Source of the DNA: Diplonema papillatum
Taxonomy: Eukaryota > Euglenozoa > Diplonemea > Diplonemida > Diplonemidae
Length of the DNA stretch: 64,000 nt
Direction: 5' to 3'
NCBI GenBank assembly: GCA_030068145.1
Contig: JAPJBO010000418.1
Location: forward strand, 62,001-126,000
Below the pieces are notes generated by a model. The model was not told the DNA's origin and did not search any database. It saw only the letters and a program-made list of their open reading frames with translations. Below are positions 11,577 to 22,434 of the stretch, in pieces. The stretch's first letter is position 1, and each line of letters starts with the position of its first letter. A program made the translations under genes and the position numbers.

Positions 11577-13338
11577 TATCAAAGAATTTACTTCTTTCTT
11601 TTTTGCACAAAAAAGCAACCAGGACGGACACTCGTTACCTTCTTTCAATTGGGTTTCATCTACAGGGGCTGCGTGGGAGATGGGGGGGGGGGAGCGCCTC
11701 TCCCCACACGTGTCGATTCCGTCGACACTGTCCCCACGTCTTTTTTGCCCCCTCCGGGAAAAAGCGCGCCATCCCAAATTTGTGGTTCGGTTGTCTTTTT
11801 CTCCTTCCTTCGTCGAGGCTTCTGCAACACTCTCGGCTTCGAGAAGTGCGCGCTCCATGTTGTTTTTTTTTAGTCGTATAAGATCGCAGATCTTAGAAGA
11901 TTAATATATCCGACGAATACCTAACACTCGTTACAGATTAAATAACCCCGTCGCTATCCCGAAAACATCGTAACTTCACCCCTCGCTTGCCCGGACGATT
12001 GTGACAAACACACCGAATCACCGCCTGACCTTTCTACTTTCGATTTATGCATCATCCGCGACGGTGAAGACGAAGCAGCAGACGGAGCCAGTATACGCAG
12101 CAGGAGGAGGATGTATTACTTGCGAAGCTCTCGCTAATGGTGTAGTGGGCTGCGTCCGCTTGCAACTCTGTGATCAAGACCGGCTCCTGACTGTCTACCC
12201 CCCGCGCCGAATATCAGATGAGACAATGCCAAAAGGGGAGAGGGGGGGTTCGGGCAGAAAGATTCTGGTAAAGTACGGTGCTGCTCGAGTGGGTGTGCGA
12301 CCTCTGTGAACTTCTAACGCAGAGAAACGGGTTCTTGAGCCAATTCACCCTGCCCAACCGAGTTAGTTTAGGTTAGATGCAAATAATCTGCATCGGCCGT
12401 ATGGAGTGTGTCTGGAGTGAATGGGGTGCAGTCGCCGCGGAATCGTTCGAATGCAATAACGCTAGCGAATAACATTGGCGATCGTCTGCAACTACACCAC
12501 GGAATCGAACTCAGGTCGCTTGTAGGGGGGTGAATTGGCTCACGTACGTTCTATGCCCAGACGAAGGCTTCCAGGATAATATGGTCTCATTCGGTCTCAG
12601 CATCCAGGTTCTGGAGAGAGAGAGAAGTCGCGTACCTCACGGGCACAGCATCGTATTTTTGCCAGAACCTTTCTGCCCATCTCCTCCCCTCCCCCTTTTT
12701 GGCATCCTTCCAGATGAAACCCGTGATTCATTGCTCTATAAGCTAGGTCCAGTCCAACTCTTAACAACCACTGAGCCTCCCAACCAACGAACAGAAACAA
12801 TACTTACACTCTGAAAACCGAAAAGAAGATGAAATTCGCCTTTTCTTTCTAAGGTGATACGCGCGTAGTTTTAGAGTTACAGAATAGAACGGAGCAATTC
12901 CAGCACCCCGAGAAGAAGAATAGAAGAACAGAGGAGGGTCGGGGCGACGCCTACCTCGTCTGGTACCCCCGAAAACCGAAGTAACGAAGAACGCAAGAAC
13001 TCCGCACAAAATACGCAGGAACTACGCAATACGGGGGAGGGCTACATTCTTATACTCCACACGCAGCTGGTGGCGAACTGAGTGTCCAAACGGTCCTGAC
13101 AGGGCTTATATAACTGGCCACTGCGGCCAAAGAAAGTCCACGACACTTATAAAATGCAGCCCTCGCCGTTTCAGAACTACGTAGGAACTACACAATACGG
13201 GGTTTTCGGGGCCCTACCATCGTCGGAAACGTGCACACGAAACGAAAACGAACCGTCGGATAATCAGCGAGCAAACGATTCGTTTATGCAAGCCGTTTTC
13301 TTTTAGTGTCGTTCGGCCCTCTTCCCGTAACATATTAC
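11577..13338. other. No gene recognised
   Basis: No domain-like reading frame and no clear repeat boundaries. A CCAACCGAGTTAG block near 12356 recurs near 22870. GAGTTCGATTCC on the minus strand near 12495 resembles a tRNA B box but has no A box or cloverleaf. Confidence 0.45.
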
Positions 13339-13518
13339 TGAGCCGGTCCATCCCCTCTTGATAGACCGTGATAGACCGAAGAACACAGGACCGGGCAATT
13401 CGATGCAGCTCTAGGGACTAGAGATGAACCTGATAGACCGTGGTGGACCGTGATTCACTGTGATAAACAGCGGCAGGCACTTCAATGCCGCTTCAAGAGA
13501 TAGGGACGGACCGGCTCA
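13339..13518. mobile_element. 180-bp MITE with TGAGCCGGTCC ends and ATTAC target duplication
   Basis: The element starts TGAGCCGGTCCATCCC and ends GGGACGGACCGGCTCA, a 16-bp terminal inverted repeat with one mismatch. It is flanked on both sides by the direct repeat ATTAC (13334-13338 and 13519-13523). The interior repeats TGATAGACCG several times. A related half-element lies at 39400-39462, its interior block TGAATCACGGTCCACCAC reappears at 41431-41448, and related ends occur near 63930. No ORF. Confidence 0.8.
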
Positions 13519-14175
13519 ATTACTTGTTTGCAGCAAAATGACCGACTCATTTACAGAGCGAACGCTTTCGTTTTCTCTTCCACATTAATCTGAAGTTTAA
13601 CAGAATGGCCATGAACAGAGTTAGCAATCTAGCGGGGTGCGTTTTTTGGTAGTTGACCAGAGTTCGTAGCAAGCGAAAACTAGATAGGGGGCGGAAAAGA
13701 AAGAAGTTAGCCGGCAAGTTTGACAATTGCCAAGCTATCCTGCTACAACCCCCGCTTCTTCTCTAAAGGAGAAACCGGATTCTAGCACCAAACTGGCTCA
13801 AAACATATGTAATCTTTTCATTAACAAACGTTTTCCTTCCCTCGCCTAGCGGCATCGTACAGCGCAGTCGGCGCAGTATGAGATGCCTTTTCGTTTGTTT
13901 TTAACTAGCCAATTGCTTATTTGCCTCTGTGGACTCGGCCTCGGCGATTCGCTTCGTACTCACCGGTTTTGCAAAGCGCGTGAAGGCGACAAAATGCGGT
14001 GAAGCGGACACTTTATTTTCTTCTTGGCCGAAGCAATACCTGCTTGCACCCTATGTACGGTTGTAATGAAAAGGAATTCTTTGGAGGAACGGCCGCATGA
14101 AAGTTTAGCGAACCCAACGAAAGCAAATCCGGTCAAATGCAGGAACACCCCTTTCCCTCAGACGAGAAGTGCGGT

Positions 14176-14225
14176 GTTGAGCACAAATCCATTCCAAGCA
14201 CGTTTTGCAATCCACCGCAGACGGG
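14176..14225 (+). repeat. Fragment of dispersed repeat R4
   Basis: GTGTTGAGCACAAATCCATT followed by CCAAGCACGTTTTGCAATCC matches the 3' part of R4 seen at 30203-30235 and 33030-33070. Confidence 0.6.
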
Positions 14226-14308
14226 TCCCTGTAAAGGGGGGGGGGGGGGCAGTGCTGACACTACCCTGAGAGCCCCCAACGACTTTGCAAGGGACCCCCC
14301 CCCCCTTC

Positions 14309-14520
14309 TACAGTGCAGTTGCCTTGGAGACTGGGTGGTCGAATTCTCTAAGGTGAAATGGTCAAAATTCCCTGGCAAAAGTGGGCCCACAAAAAATTTT
14401 CGAAGTGCGGTTTTTGGGGTATTTGGGCCAAAAAAAAATTTTTTTTTTTCTGACCACCCACTGTGGTGATCACCTTAGAGAGTGACAGGTAGCGTCCCCC
14501 CTCCACAGTGAAAATAGCCT
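14309..14520 (+). mobile_element. Short TIR element family M, copy 1
   Basis: A ~210-bp unit begins TACAGTGCAGTTGCCTTGG and ends CCACAGTGAAAATAGCC, so the ends are imperfect inverted repeats (CAGTG...GCC). Internally AATTCTCTAAGGTGAAATGG is mirrored by ATCACCTTAGAGAGTGACA, and the centre is an A-run/T-run palindrome at ~14430-14450. A near copy lies inverted at 39637-39850; diverged copies are near 18950-19185 and 35870-36060. It is bounded by C/G homopolymer tracts. Confidence 0.75.
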
Positions 14521-14586
14521 GTATATAGGGGGGGGGTCAGGTCAGATTCTGCCAACGACTCCGCAATCTGGCCGCTTAGGGCCACC

Positions 14587-15083
14587 CCTGGGCAGCGTTT
14601 TAAAATACGTAGAAAACGTTTTCCCTCAGAAAACGTTTTCCGTATTTTAACGGCGGGCCCGTTAAAAAACGCTTAGAAAACGTTACAGTGAAATGCGCGT
14701 TACCCTTACCTGTACACCCGTTCCAATAGGAAGGACACACGGTACAACGGGAAAAGGAAAAAGATGGCGAAACGATCGCACGAAACCATTGTCTGGCAGG
14801 GCGTGGAGGTGGAAACCGAAGGGAAGAGCATGAAGGCAGTGAAGTGCCTCTTCTGCGAGCACGAGTTTTCTGGGAGTTCATCTCGATTGCGTAAGCACTT
14901 CCTCACCGGAGGAAGCGTGAAGCGATGCGTACCAAAAGAGGCGTGAAATAGGTGAACAAGAGTAGAACCACGTCGTTACCACGAACGTTTTCCCTTAAAA
15001 AACGTTTTCCTTTAGAAAACGTTTTCCGTATTTTAAGAATCGATTTCCTTAAAAAACGCCGTTTTCTAACAACGCTGCCCCTG
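14587..15083 (+). mobile_element. Miniature hAT-like element with a single BED-finger ORF
   Basis: A ~497-bp element whose ends read CCTGGGCAGCGTT on the left and AACGCTGCCCCTG on the right, i.e. a CAGGGGCAGCGTT-type terminal inverted repeat like those of the hAT superfamily. Just inside both ends sit repeated AAAACGTTTTCC motifs: two at 14611-14640, and three at 14984-15025 with further AAAACG half-sites. Arrays like this are typical subterminal binding sites for hAT transposases. The only ORF is the BED-finger gene at 14764-14946; no DDE/RNase H catalytic domain is present. No clear 8-bp target duplication is seen because the right flank is poly-G. Confidence 0.7.
14764..14946 (+). CDS. Stand-alone BED-type zinc finger protein (60 aa)
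   Basis: A 60-residue basic protein made almost entirely of one zinc finger. C28-x2-C31 (AVKCLFCEHEF), then a GSSSRLRKHF stretch with H45, and C55 (SVKRCVP) give the C-x2-C...H...C spacing of the N-terminal BED-like fingers of hAT transposases, including the usual R-L-x-x-H. W11 sits where BED fingers carry an aromatic. The start context AAAAAGATGG is Kozak-like and a TGA stop follows the finger at once. It lies centrally in a TIR element with no catalytic domain. It probably binds the AAAACGTTTT subterminal repeats. Whether it represses, titrates or helps transposition is inference. Confidence 0.65.
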   Translation: MAKRSHETIVWQGVEVETEGKSMKAVKCLFCEHEFSGSSSRLRKHFLTGGSVKRCVPKEA

Positions 15084-17559
15084 GGGGGGGGGGTGGGGGG
15101 TCAATGTTATCACCTGTGTTCTTATTCGATTTGTCGAATACTAAAAAAGGGCCGGGTAGCCGAACAGTAGCAGGATCAAAGAGTGGTAGTGTTTTTGAAC
15201 AACCAGACGCGCGTCAAATAACTGTTATTATTTGATCCCCCCCTTTACACGCCAGATAGCAATTCGCTTATCAGGTGCGGGCCCGACTCCGGAAGTTTTT
15301 GTATTTGGCTGACCACGACGCAAATAAAATGCGAGAAGCAACGGGCTCGGCTCGGATGAGCGGAGCCGATCGTCCTTCGTTTCTTCTTTTTCTTTTTTGG
15401 AAACATTTTCTCCTTTCCTCCTTTACTTTGATCATAGGTGTCACGGCAAGTTTTGGCAGCCGCTGCTTAACAGTTAATCCGTGTTGTTCATGTACTTAAA
15501 AGAACTCAATGCTTAACAAAATTTGACGTGGGCGGCTTTGGATTTGCATCTGAATGACACCTCAATACAAAAAAAGTTGTCGACAACTAACAACTTGTTA
15601 TTGACAAAAAACGCTAAAAACCCTTTGACTCTAAAAACGCGAACGATAACTCTGAAAATTCACCGTCGTGTAGGGGGGAAAAAAAAAGAGTAGGTGTGTA
15701 TTGTGATATAAGCGACACACACGAGACGCAACACGGCGAGCGGGGGTTTCTGCTCTTCGTATTGTCGGACGAGAACTGCCTAGAAGAAAGGGAAAAGTAA
15801 GAACACGTCTTTGTAACTGATAGCACTAGCGCAAAACTTGAATTTTTCTTTGGACCAACCACACCCTGAAGGCTGTTAAGTTCTCTAATCGACTTTCGTG
15901 GTGCATCAACTCCCTCAGTGAAACTGCGATTCCCCCGGGGCCCGACTCGCACGTGTCATCAGCTCGGGCAACACACCTGCCGGTTGTAGAAACCCTCCCC
16001 GGCTTCTCGACCTGTTCTCGACCTAGACCATTTTACCCCCAAGAGGACGGCATATGCACTGTCGAAGTTGTCACCCACGAGCTTTCTGCCAAGAAAATGC
16101 ACTCAGCTGTCCTGTGCTGGCCGGCAGTGAAGATTGAATGAAAGTGCACTTAAAGAAATCTCCGGAGTTGTCACTCTGAAGGGCAAGGTGCTTACCCGCC
16201 CCTATGTTAACCAAAAGAAGCCGCTTCCATCCCCTTCTGCTTATGACCAAAGGGGGACAACGTCGAGGCTCCAAAGAAGCGTTTTCCCACTCAGCGCCCC
16301 AGCACGATTCGAGAGTATTGGACTAACGGAAACATTGTTGAAGCCGCAAAAAAAGGAAAGCAAGCTGTCAACAGGAAGAAGAGAAAAAGGAAAAAAAAAA
16401 AAAAAACGGAAAAGAAAAAGGCCGCTCCTGGTCCAGGAACGTGACAACCACAGCTTGCAAAGCTTGAGTCGGAGGCAACACAGTGCTACAACCCTGTCCG
16501 CTTTGCCTGTGGCTGACCGTCTCGACGAGCTTGTGGTCAGCGCGAGCGCCAAGCCCCAAGGTGCGCCACGCCTTGGTGCTTTAGTTTGGGAAATCGGTAG
16601 CCACTTGACCCGGCTCTGCAGTACGCCGAACACGTGAAGCTTGGCTCCCGTGTAGCAGGCTTTCCCTGGTACCAAGCTGCCAACAGGAAAAAAACAGAAA
16701 GTACTTCGCCGCGTATAGGCACAAAGAGGACATGCCGCGACAAAGGAGAAACTTCCCCACAGCACTTCGAGAGAGAATTGCACATAAGAAATTAGCCGTA
16801 GCCCCCCCCCCCCCCCCCCCATTGAACAAACCAACGGGAACATCGTCGAGGCCACCAAAACCGTACCCCGTAGACTTTTGAAACCTCGGGGGTTTCAGCC
16901 GATCTTTCACTCTGAAAACCTATCAAAATACCGACCTTCTAATCGGATTAATCCACGAATAACGCTAACAAAGAGGATCCACCTCTTATAGAGGCCGCAA
17001 AAGAATTTTGCCTCTGCACGAGACCGTGTGCCCAACTAAGTTCGTGATTGATGGCCAAAGCCACTGCACGTACTCACCATCAGACGCTTCCGTCTGTATG
17101 CAGAAAAGAATTAACTGCAACCCTGGGTACATGGGTAGCCAAAGTAAAAAAGGACAAAGAGTTCGTACAATAATGTGATCATTTGCAACCGCTTTTACTC
17201 GCCTCAACGCGGTCAACCGGAGGCTCCAAATTCACCGGTTCTTAAACCACGAAACAGTCTATAAAAAAGCCAATCCAAACAACATCTGCAGGTAGAGAAG
17301 ACCTGCAAAAACTTTAACTCTAAAAAGAAAATCAGCCGCCTCCGGGTACGCTGGGTTTGACACTACACCACGGCTTACTGTCGTCGGGGGGGAGGGGGGA
17401 GGAAGAGAAGGATTCCAAGAAAAGTCGCAAGACACTCGACTGCATCGACTTCGGTTGATAGTCGGCAACACAAGTACAATTTAACTGGAGCGCGTCATCA
17501 AGATTTTAACAGCAACAGCAAAAAGGTCGTAAGACATCAAACTGATTGTCCCCCTGGGG
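15084..17559. other. No gene recognised
   Basis: A poly-G tract just right of the hAT-like element, then unique-looking sequence with homopolymers (poly-A near 16398, poly-C at 16803-16820). A diverged R5-like block (GTTTCAGCCGATCTTTCACT, then CTGAAAACC) is near 16890. CTTTAACTCTAAAAAGA occurs near 17310. Frames of 100-205 codons look like noise. Confidence 0.45.
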
Positions 17560-17880
17560 GGGTTGACGGTAACAACACAGGAACGCCCGGCGAATAGAGG
17601 GCCACAAAAGTGGCAAATCGACCGGTCGGGGGGTTGCTTAGCAGCCAATGGCCTGATGGCTGAGCGCACACCGCATCGTCGTGTTGTAGCCGTGTTGTGT
17701 ATACGGCTTCGTGGGGCCTGGTCAACCGTAGGCGCAAACCTTTCTCGACAGTGATTGGACAGTCGGGATGCCGGGGGCGGGTCTCCATGAAGAAGAGAAA
17801 AGTAAAGCAAGACCTGCCCCCTGCGCCTGCTGTCTCCGGCTGCTTCGGCAGACGACACATACTACTACTACTACTACTTT
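17560..17880 (+). repeat. Dispersed repeat family R3, long copy 1
   Basis: A ~320-bp repeat: CCCGGCGAATAGAGGGCCAC, GTGGCAAATCGACCGGTCGG, CAGCCAATGGCCTGATGGCT, GTTGTAGCCGTGTTGTGTAT, then GGATGCCGGGGGCGGGTC and a GACCTGCCCCCTGCGCCTGC block ending in (TAC/ACT)n. It is nearly identical to 33650-33960. A shorter copy is at 59885-60115 and a decayed one near 27030-27090. Antisense frames in each copy give recurrent but meaningless peptides. Confidence 0.8.
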
Positions 17881-18339
17881 TCAAAAAGAATACCACGCTT
17901 TGTGCGGTTCGCCGGGTTCTGCCGCTGCGCCTCAACTCGTCGTGGTGAGTACAGGTGGCACGTCCCGATCCCGTGGGTACTCGATGAGGAAATGAGGGAA
18001 AACGAACACACACCGAAGAAATCAACCTCCGAAACAAAGGATCCGTCTGTAAGCTAGTCGTCAAAGCATGCGCCGAAGCGACTTGCCGTGGTTTTCTTTG
18101 TCTCGTCTAACTGCCGCTCTAGCTCAACCGACGAGAGACGAGGCTTTCCCGCCCCGGGTTCTCTCTCTCTGTTTCTGCTGTCCTTACAACGAATCAGAAG
18201 CTTTTCGTTTTTTTTTTTTGAGGGCATTCACTGTTGCTCCTACCCCGAGGTGAGGTGTAGTGCTGGCGCAGGAAGACTTTTTAACCCCTCCCCTTTTCAC
18301 CACTTTCTATTTTGCATCCCTTTCCTAGACGACATCTTC

Positions 18340-18412
18340 CTCGAAGAAGACTTGATGCTAGCATCAACCATGCATGAGAGGCAGTGCTCTGCCTAAACAT
18401 TAAACTAAGATT
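18340..18412 (+). repeat. Dispersed repeat family R2
   Basis: CTCGAAGAAGACTTGATGCT, AGCATCAACCATGCATGAGA and GGCAGTGCTCTGCCTAAACA in order, a well preserved copy of the GATGCTAGCATC family. Confidence 0.75.
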
Positions 18413-18949
18413 TTCTCCCCACCCAAGCCTCTGCGGTCTACCGGAGACTAAAGCACCGACCTTCTAATCCACAAATAACGCCAGAAAACTGGTTTGTAGC
18501 GCGGAAAGCAAGTGGCTTGTGCTTCCTGTGCAACTTCTAAGAAACTTAAGAATAATGCATCACCCGGGTAGTCTACCTACCCGACCACCAGACCGGCAGC
18601 GTTCTCTTTTTTTTATTCAGATTGAGCGCCACCTCAAGAGAACAAAAGCAGTTATTAAACAAAGCAAAAAAAAAAAAAAAAATCAAAAAGAACGCCATCA
18701 CAGGCAACTGATTGCGCGATAATCGCCGGAAACACAAAAAAGGAAAAGTAGAGCAACTTAAAAGCACGAAACAGTCTGGAAAAAGAAGCATGGCAAAAAA
18801 GGAGTAAGGTTTTTCTGTTGGGGTGTCTTTTTTTGGTCGTCAACGGCGAAGTATTGGCCAATTTGATAACAAGAAAATGAGCCCCCCCACCCCCCCCCCC
18901 CCCCCCTTCCGTAATTCAACCGACGTTCCCCTCCAACCCTACCCTACCA

Positions 18950-19185
18950 ACAGTACAGTTGCCTTGATGGTTCGGCAGCGGATTGTTCAAGGTCAAAGGG
19001 TCAGAATCAGAATCCCCAGGTGGGAAATTGACCACATGACTTCCGAATTGCAGGTTTTCGGGGGAGGGGGGGGACTCCGGGCCGAAAAGGCTTTGCTCCC
19101 CTTCCCTTGACCCACGAAGGTGACCTCTTCAGAAGGTGACTCCTGATGCCGTGGATAGGGTCACCTTGCCACACTGAAATCAAGC
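18950..19185 (+). mobile_element. Family M TIR element, diverged copy
   Basis: It starts ACAGTACAGTTGCCTTGATG, has AAGGTCAAAGGGTCAGAATC where copy 1 has AAGGTGAAATGGTCAAAATT, and ends with GGTCACCTTGCCACACTGAA. It follows a long poly-C tract like the other copies. Decayed, no ORF. Confidence 0.5.
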
Positions 19186-19189
19186 AGGG

Positions 19190-20243
19190 TAGCAAGGGTC
19201 GGGGGTCGCGGAGGCGGCAGCAAACGGAAGCTCTTGTCTCGATTTGAAAGGATAGCCTCACCGGCTTGCACGCCTCTTCTCTCTGATGTAAGGAACCGGG
19301 AGCTTACCTAACATGCGGCACTGGGCTCTCAGTGTATTCGCTGATCCAGGATCCGGATCAGGTCTGGGCTCGTTATAGAGCACGCTCAAAGTTTGCTCCT
19401 CCGGTACAGGAACGATACGCGCTGTTCTTAAGGGACGGAATCTACCGGGTAAGGGAATGGCGAAATGATGATCCACGTCGGGTTCGGGGTTCTTTCTTTC
19501 CTTTGAAGGTCGTACCGTAGTACAGCATTGGCCTGTCACTTGATGTCCCCACTCCGACAACTCCCCTGGTCTCATTTTACCATGCACTTGCAAAACTAGT
19601 ACTACCAGAGCTGCTTGTCCTATCGCTTTGTCTTCTTCCAATGAACCGAGAATAAGCCAACAAGGTAGTGCTTCTGTGTGAGTTTGGCATGTGAGCGGCG
19701 ACAACGAACCAGCTAACGCAGCCAACGAAAACAGAGCAGTGCTGATACTGATAGATAGAGGTGCACACCATTCCTGTACGCGCGAGGAACAATAATGGTT
19801 TTACCATTTTTCCCTTTTCGCGTTCATCAGCTAGTGGTGATTGCCCAGCCCAACCTCCGCACTACCTTGTCTCCGTGATATTGGTTTTCTATCACAGCGA
19901 AGGCCCTCAGCTGTTTCCACCTTTCACGAGTATCGTCCCTTGTGCAGACGGATGCGTGCAAAACGGATGTTTCGATGTTTGGTGTCCTCCCGTCGTCATT
20001 TCGCGAACCCTCTCTCTTTTGTCCGGGTGCCGCCAATTTGCGAACCTGAAACAGAGGTGGAGGGAGGCGGTCGCTTTCGCTTTTTTTCTTCGTGGTAACA
20101 AACGTGTTTGTCATTCGTTACAAGAACCGGTTGGCGCAACGTGTTGGAACTAGCTTCAAGTAGGGACAACACACGTGCGCACGCAACCTTTTTTTGGCAA
20201 AGCTGGAGTTGAAAAGCGGGTGTCGCACCGGTTTTGTCACGCG
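19190..20243. other. No gene recognised
   Basis: Reading frames on both strands lack domain-like character. A CGCGAGGAACAATAATGG block near 19780 is a diverged piece of the 5.6-7.3 kb repeat family. Confidence 0.45.
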
Positions 20244-20640
20244 CAGTCCCCTTAAGAAGTAGTGCGCGTCTCGGGTAAGCAGCAAGCCGCCGATGCCAAC
20301 AGTCGCCCCGTAGACACGCCCACCTATCTCAGGGTCGAGATCTCGTTCGTTAACGGAATCAACCTGACAAGAGCGGCCATGCTCCACCACACAATTCATC
20401 GAGAAAGGGCTCTCAATCTGTCGATCCTTGAGATCGTCCTGACCTAGTAAAATTCCCCGTGTTGAGTCAAATTAAGTCGCATACTCCACGCTTGGTGGTT
20501 TCATTCCGTCAATTCCTTTGAGTTTCCGGTGCACGCGCACCCGGAAACTCTGTGTGTGACGTACCCGCTGTGGGGCAACACTCTCTCATAAGCTTCAGCT
20601 CGTGAGGCTCCACAGTGTCCTGCTGATTCTGGGGGTAATG
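20244..20640 (-). pseudogene. Diverged 18S (SSU) rRNA fragment
   Basis: On the minus strand 20530-20244 reads as the eukaryotic SSU core. It has AAACTCAAAGGAATTGACGG, CTTAATTTGACTCAACACGG, GACAGATTGAGAGC, GGTGGAGCATGGCCG, TTCCGTTAACGAACGAGA and, after a variable stretch where V7 belongs, ACTTCTTAAGGGGACTG. Weaker similarity (AAGCTTATGAGAGA, GGGTACG) continues to about 20640. It is not an intact gene: only ~300-400 nt are present. The very conserved stretch after GGCCG (normally a TTCTTAGTTGGTGG-type segment) is missing ~18 nt, and invariant positions are changed (GTATGCGACTT in place of a GCCTGCGGCTT-like run). Homology is clear; host relic versus foreign rDNA is not. Confidence 0.8.
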
Positions 20641-22361
20641 CCTAGCTGTCCGCGTGCGCATGCGATCGCGCATGCAGATCTCCCACACACAAGCGTGGTA
20701 TTCTTGTCTATCCGGGCTTGTCAGGTGCGATGGGTGCGAGGCTCAACATTTATTGTGTACACACAACTGAGTTTACTCGTAGTCGTCACCCTTCCACCCT
20801 TTGTAGGAAAAATAGGTGTGTTCCAAAGTTGTGCGTTTAATTCCCCTTTATCCAACCGTGCCAGGTCATAGAAGTCAGAGGGCGCGGGGGGGGAGGTCTG
20901 TAGTTTTCGAAGCATAGAGCCACGTGCCTCGCACTGCGTGCAAACTGTGCCAAACAAACTGAAAAAGAGAAAAAAACCAGCAACGCAAAACTGCGAGGGC
21001 GTGAAAACAAGACGGGGCGTGACCCCCCCCTTCCCCGAAAACCGGTCCCTTCACGCACGCACACTCCCCACCAGTCTTTCGGTAATACTAGCAAACCCCA
21101 CTACCACTTTGCATTTCTTTCCAAAACTGAAACGGACTTGCAGGGCAAACCTTGGGTCATACTCAAAAGGGGGTTGCTTAGGTCAAAAATGGGAACCGAG
21201 GGGCGCATTTGAAAGACTTCGTGGCAGATCTTTCAAATGCGCACCCCTCGACACTGAATGGGTACGGGCATGGAAGTGACCCAGGACGGGCCCCGTGGCC
21301 TCTTGCAGATACTCGCGAATTAACTAGAGTTAACTACGCCATAAGGCGTAGTTCGTCCGTACGTGGTTAACTCTAAAAAGAAGGAAAGTTTTTGTTGGGT
21401 AACAGGACAGCGGCGGCAAGCGCCCGTTTTTTTTTTTTTTTTTTTGCCCCCCCCCCCCACCCAAACTATTCGACCCTCCCTCTCTTATTTTAACGGTCAG
21501 CGGCACGTGGACGTACATTCTTCAGCGCGGCGCGATACACGATGCTTTAAAAACAAGGCAGTCGAAAAGCTAGCTGAAGCAACATCCGCCGGTGGAGAAG
21601 ACCTGTCTTCGGGCGGGCAAGTCCGACGTTAGCGGTCGGGAAACCGAAGAATAGGCGCGGTGTCTGTGTGCGCGTGGGAAAAGCGACCTTTAACTCTAAA
21701 GTAGTAGTAGTAGTATGTGTCATCCGTGTCATCCTATTCCGGAACAAGTCATAAGGTGGCCGCTTCAATCCGAGCGCACACAGCAGCAGTGACGCGTCGG
21801 CAGTATTTGAACTTCAGGACGGGGCTGCCGTCATGAGCGTCGACGGCTAGCGAGTGTCGGCAGAGGGTGCAGTGGTCGGAGCAAGCTTGAACGTGGCAGC
21901 AAATGAGTTGGTCGATGTACTTGAACTTTTAACTCTAAAAAGTAAAACAAAAATAGAATCTGCCGCAAATGATTCCGCGTGGGCTAGTGTGACAGTTGCT
22001 GTCGTTGGGGGGGAGGGAAATTGAGGAAAAATAGCCCCCAAGGTCTTTCTTTCCCAAAAGAGGAAGCCTCTTTTTTGTCGCAAAGCGGCCTCCCGGGAAG
22101 GAACCGTAGAAGTCCCGCTTGCGGAGGAAAGCGCGTACTCTTACAACTGCACCCCCCCACCTCTCCCCGCCACCCCCCAGTGGTCTGCGTTGACGACGAA
22201 ACTCGAGACGGAGAACGAGGTGCGCATAGGGACTGTGTCAGGTAGACTTTGGCGAGCATATTGGAGACGCCCCCCCAGTGCTGGCACTATCACGACGCAC
22301 TTGTTATGCACATTCACTTGTTTTTGTTGCTTGTATAACACGTGATACAACAAGTGGCACT
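20641..22361. other. No gene recognised; two hairpins and T/C homopolymers
   Basis: It contains a near-perfect hairpin at 21197-21250 and a smaller one at ~21331-21352 (AACTACGCC ATAA GGCGTAGTT), both listed among the findings. The block TTTAACTCTAAA occurs near 21690 and 21928, and GTTAACTCTAAAAAGAAGG near 21367. No protein. Confidence 0.5.
21197..21250. repeat. 20-bp hairpin
   Basis: CGAGGGGCGCATTTGAAAGA (21197-21216) pairs with TCTTTCAAATGCGCACCCCTCG (read 21229-21250) with a short bulge and a 12-nt loop. Stem of about 20 bp. Function unknown. Confidence 0.8.
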
Positions 22362-22434
22362 TGTTAAATAACAAGCGATTGCTCGTTAGAAGCAAACAAT
22401 TGCGACATAACAAGCAATCGCTTGTTATTTAACA
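22362..22434. repeat. 27-bp near-perfect hairpin
   Basis: The left arm 22362-22388 (begins TGTTAAATAACAAGCGATTG) and right arm 22408-22434 (ends GCTTGTTATTTAACA) are complementary over 27 bp with one mismatch, around a 19-nt loop. The sequence just outside is also rich in ACTTGTT/AACAAG repeats in both orientations. It could be a decayed foldback element or a structured RNA. Confidence 0.85.

Noticed and set aside
12485-12520. GAGTTCGATTCC on the minus strand, tRNA B-box-like
   Set aside because: No A box at the right distance and no cloverleaf can be drawn.
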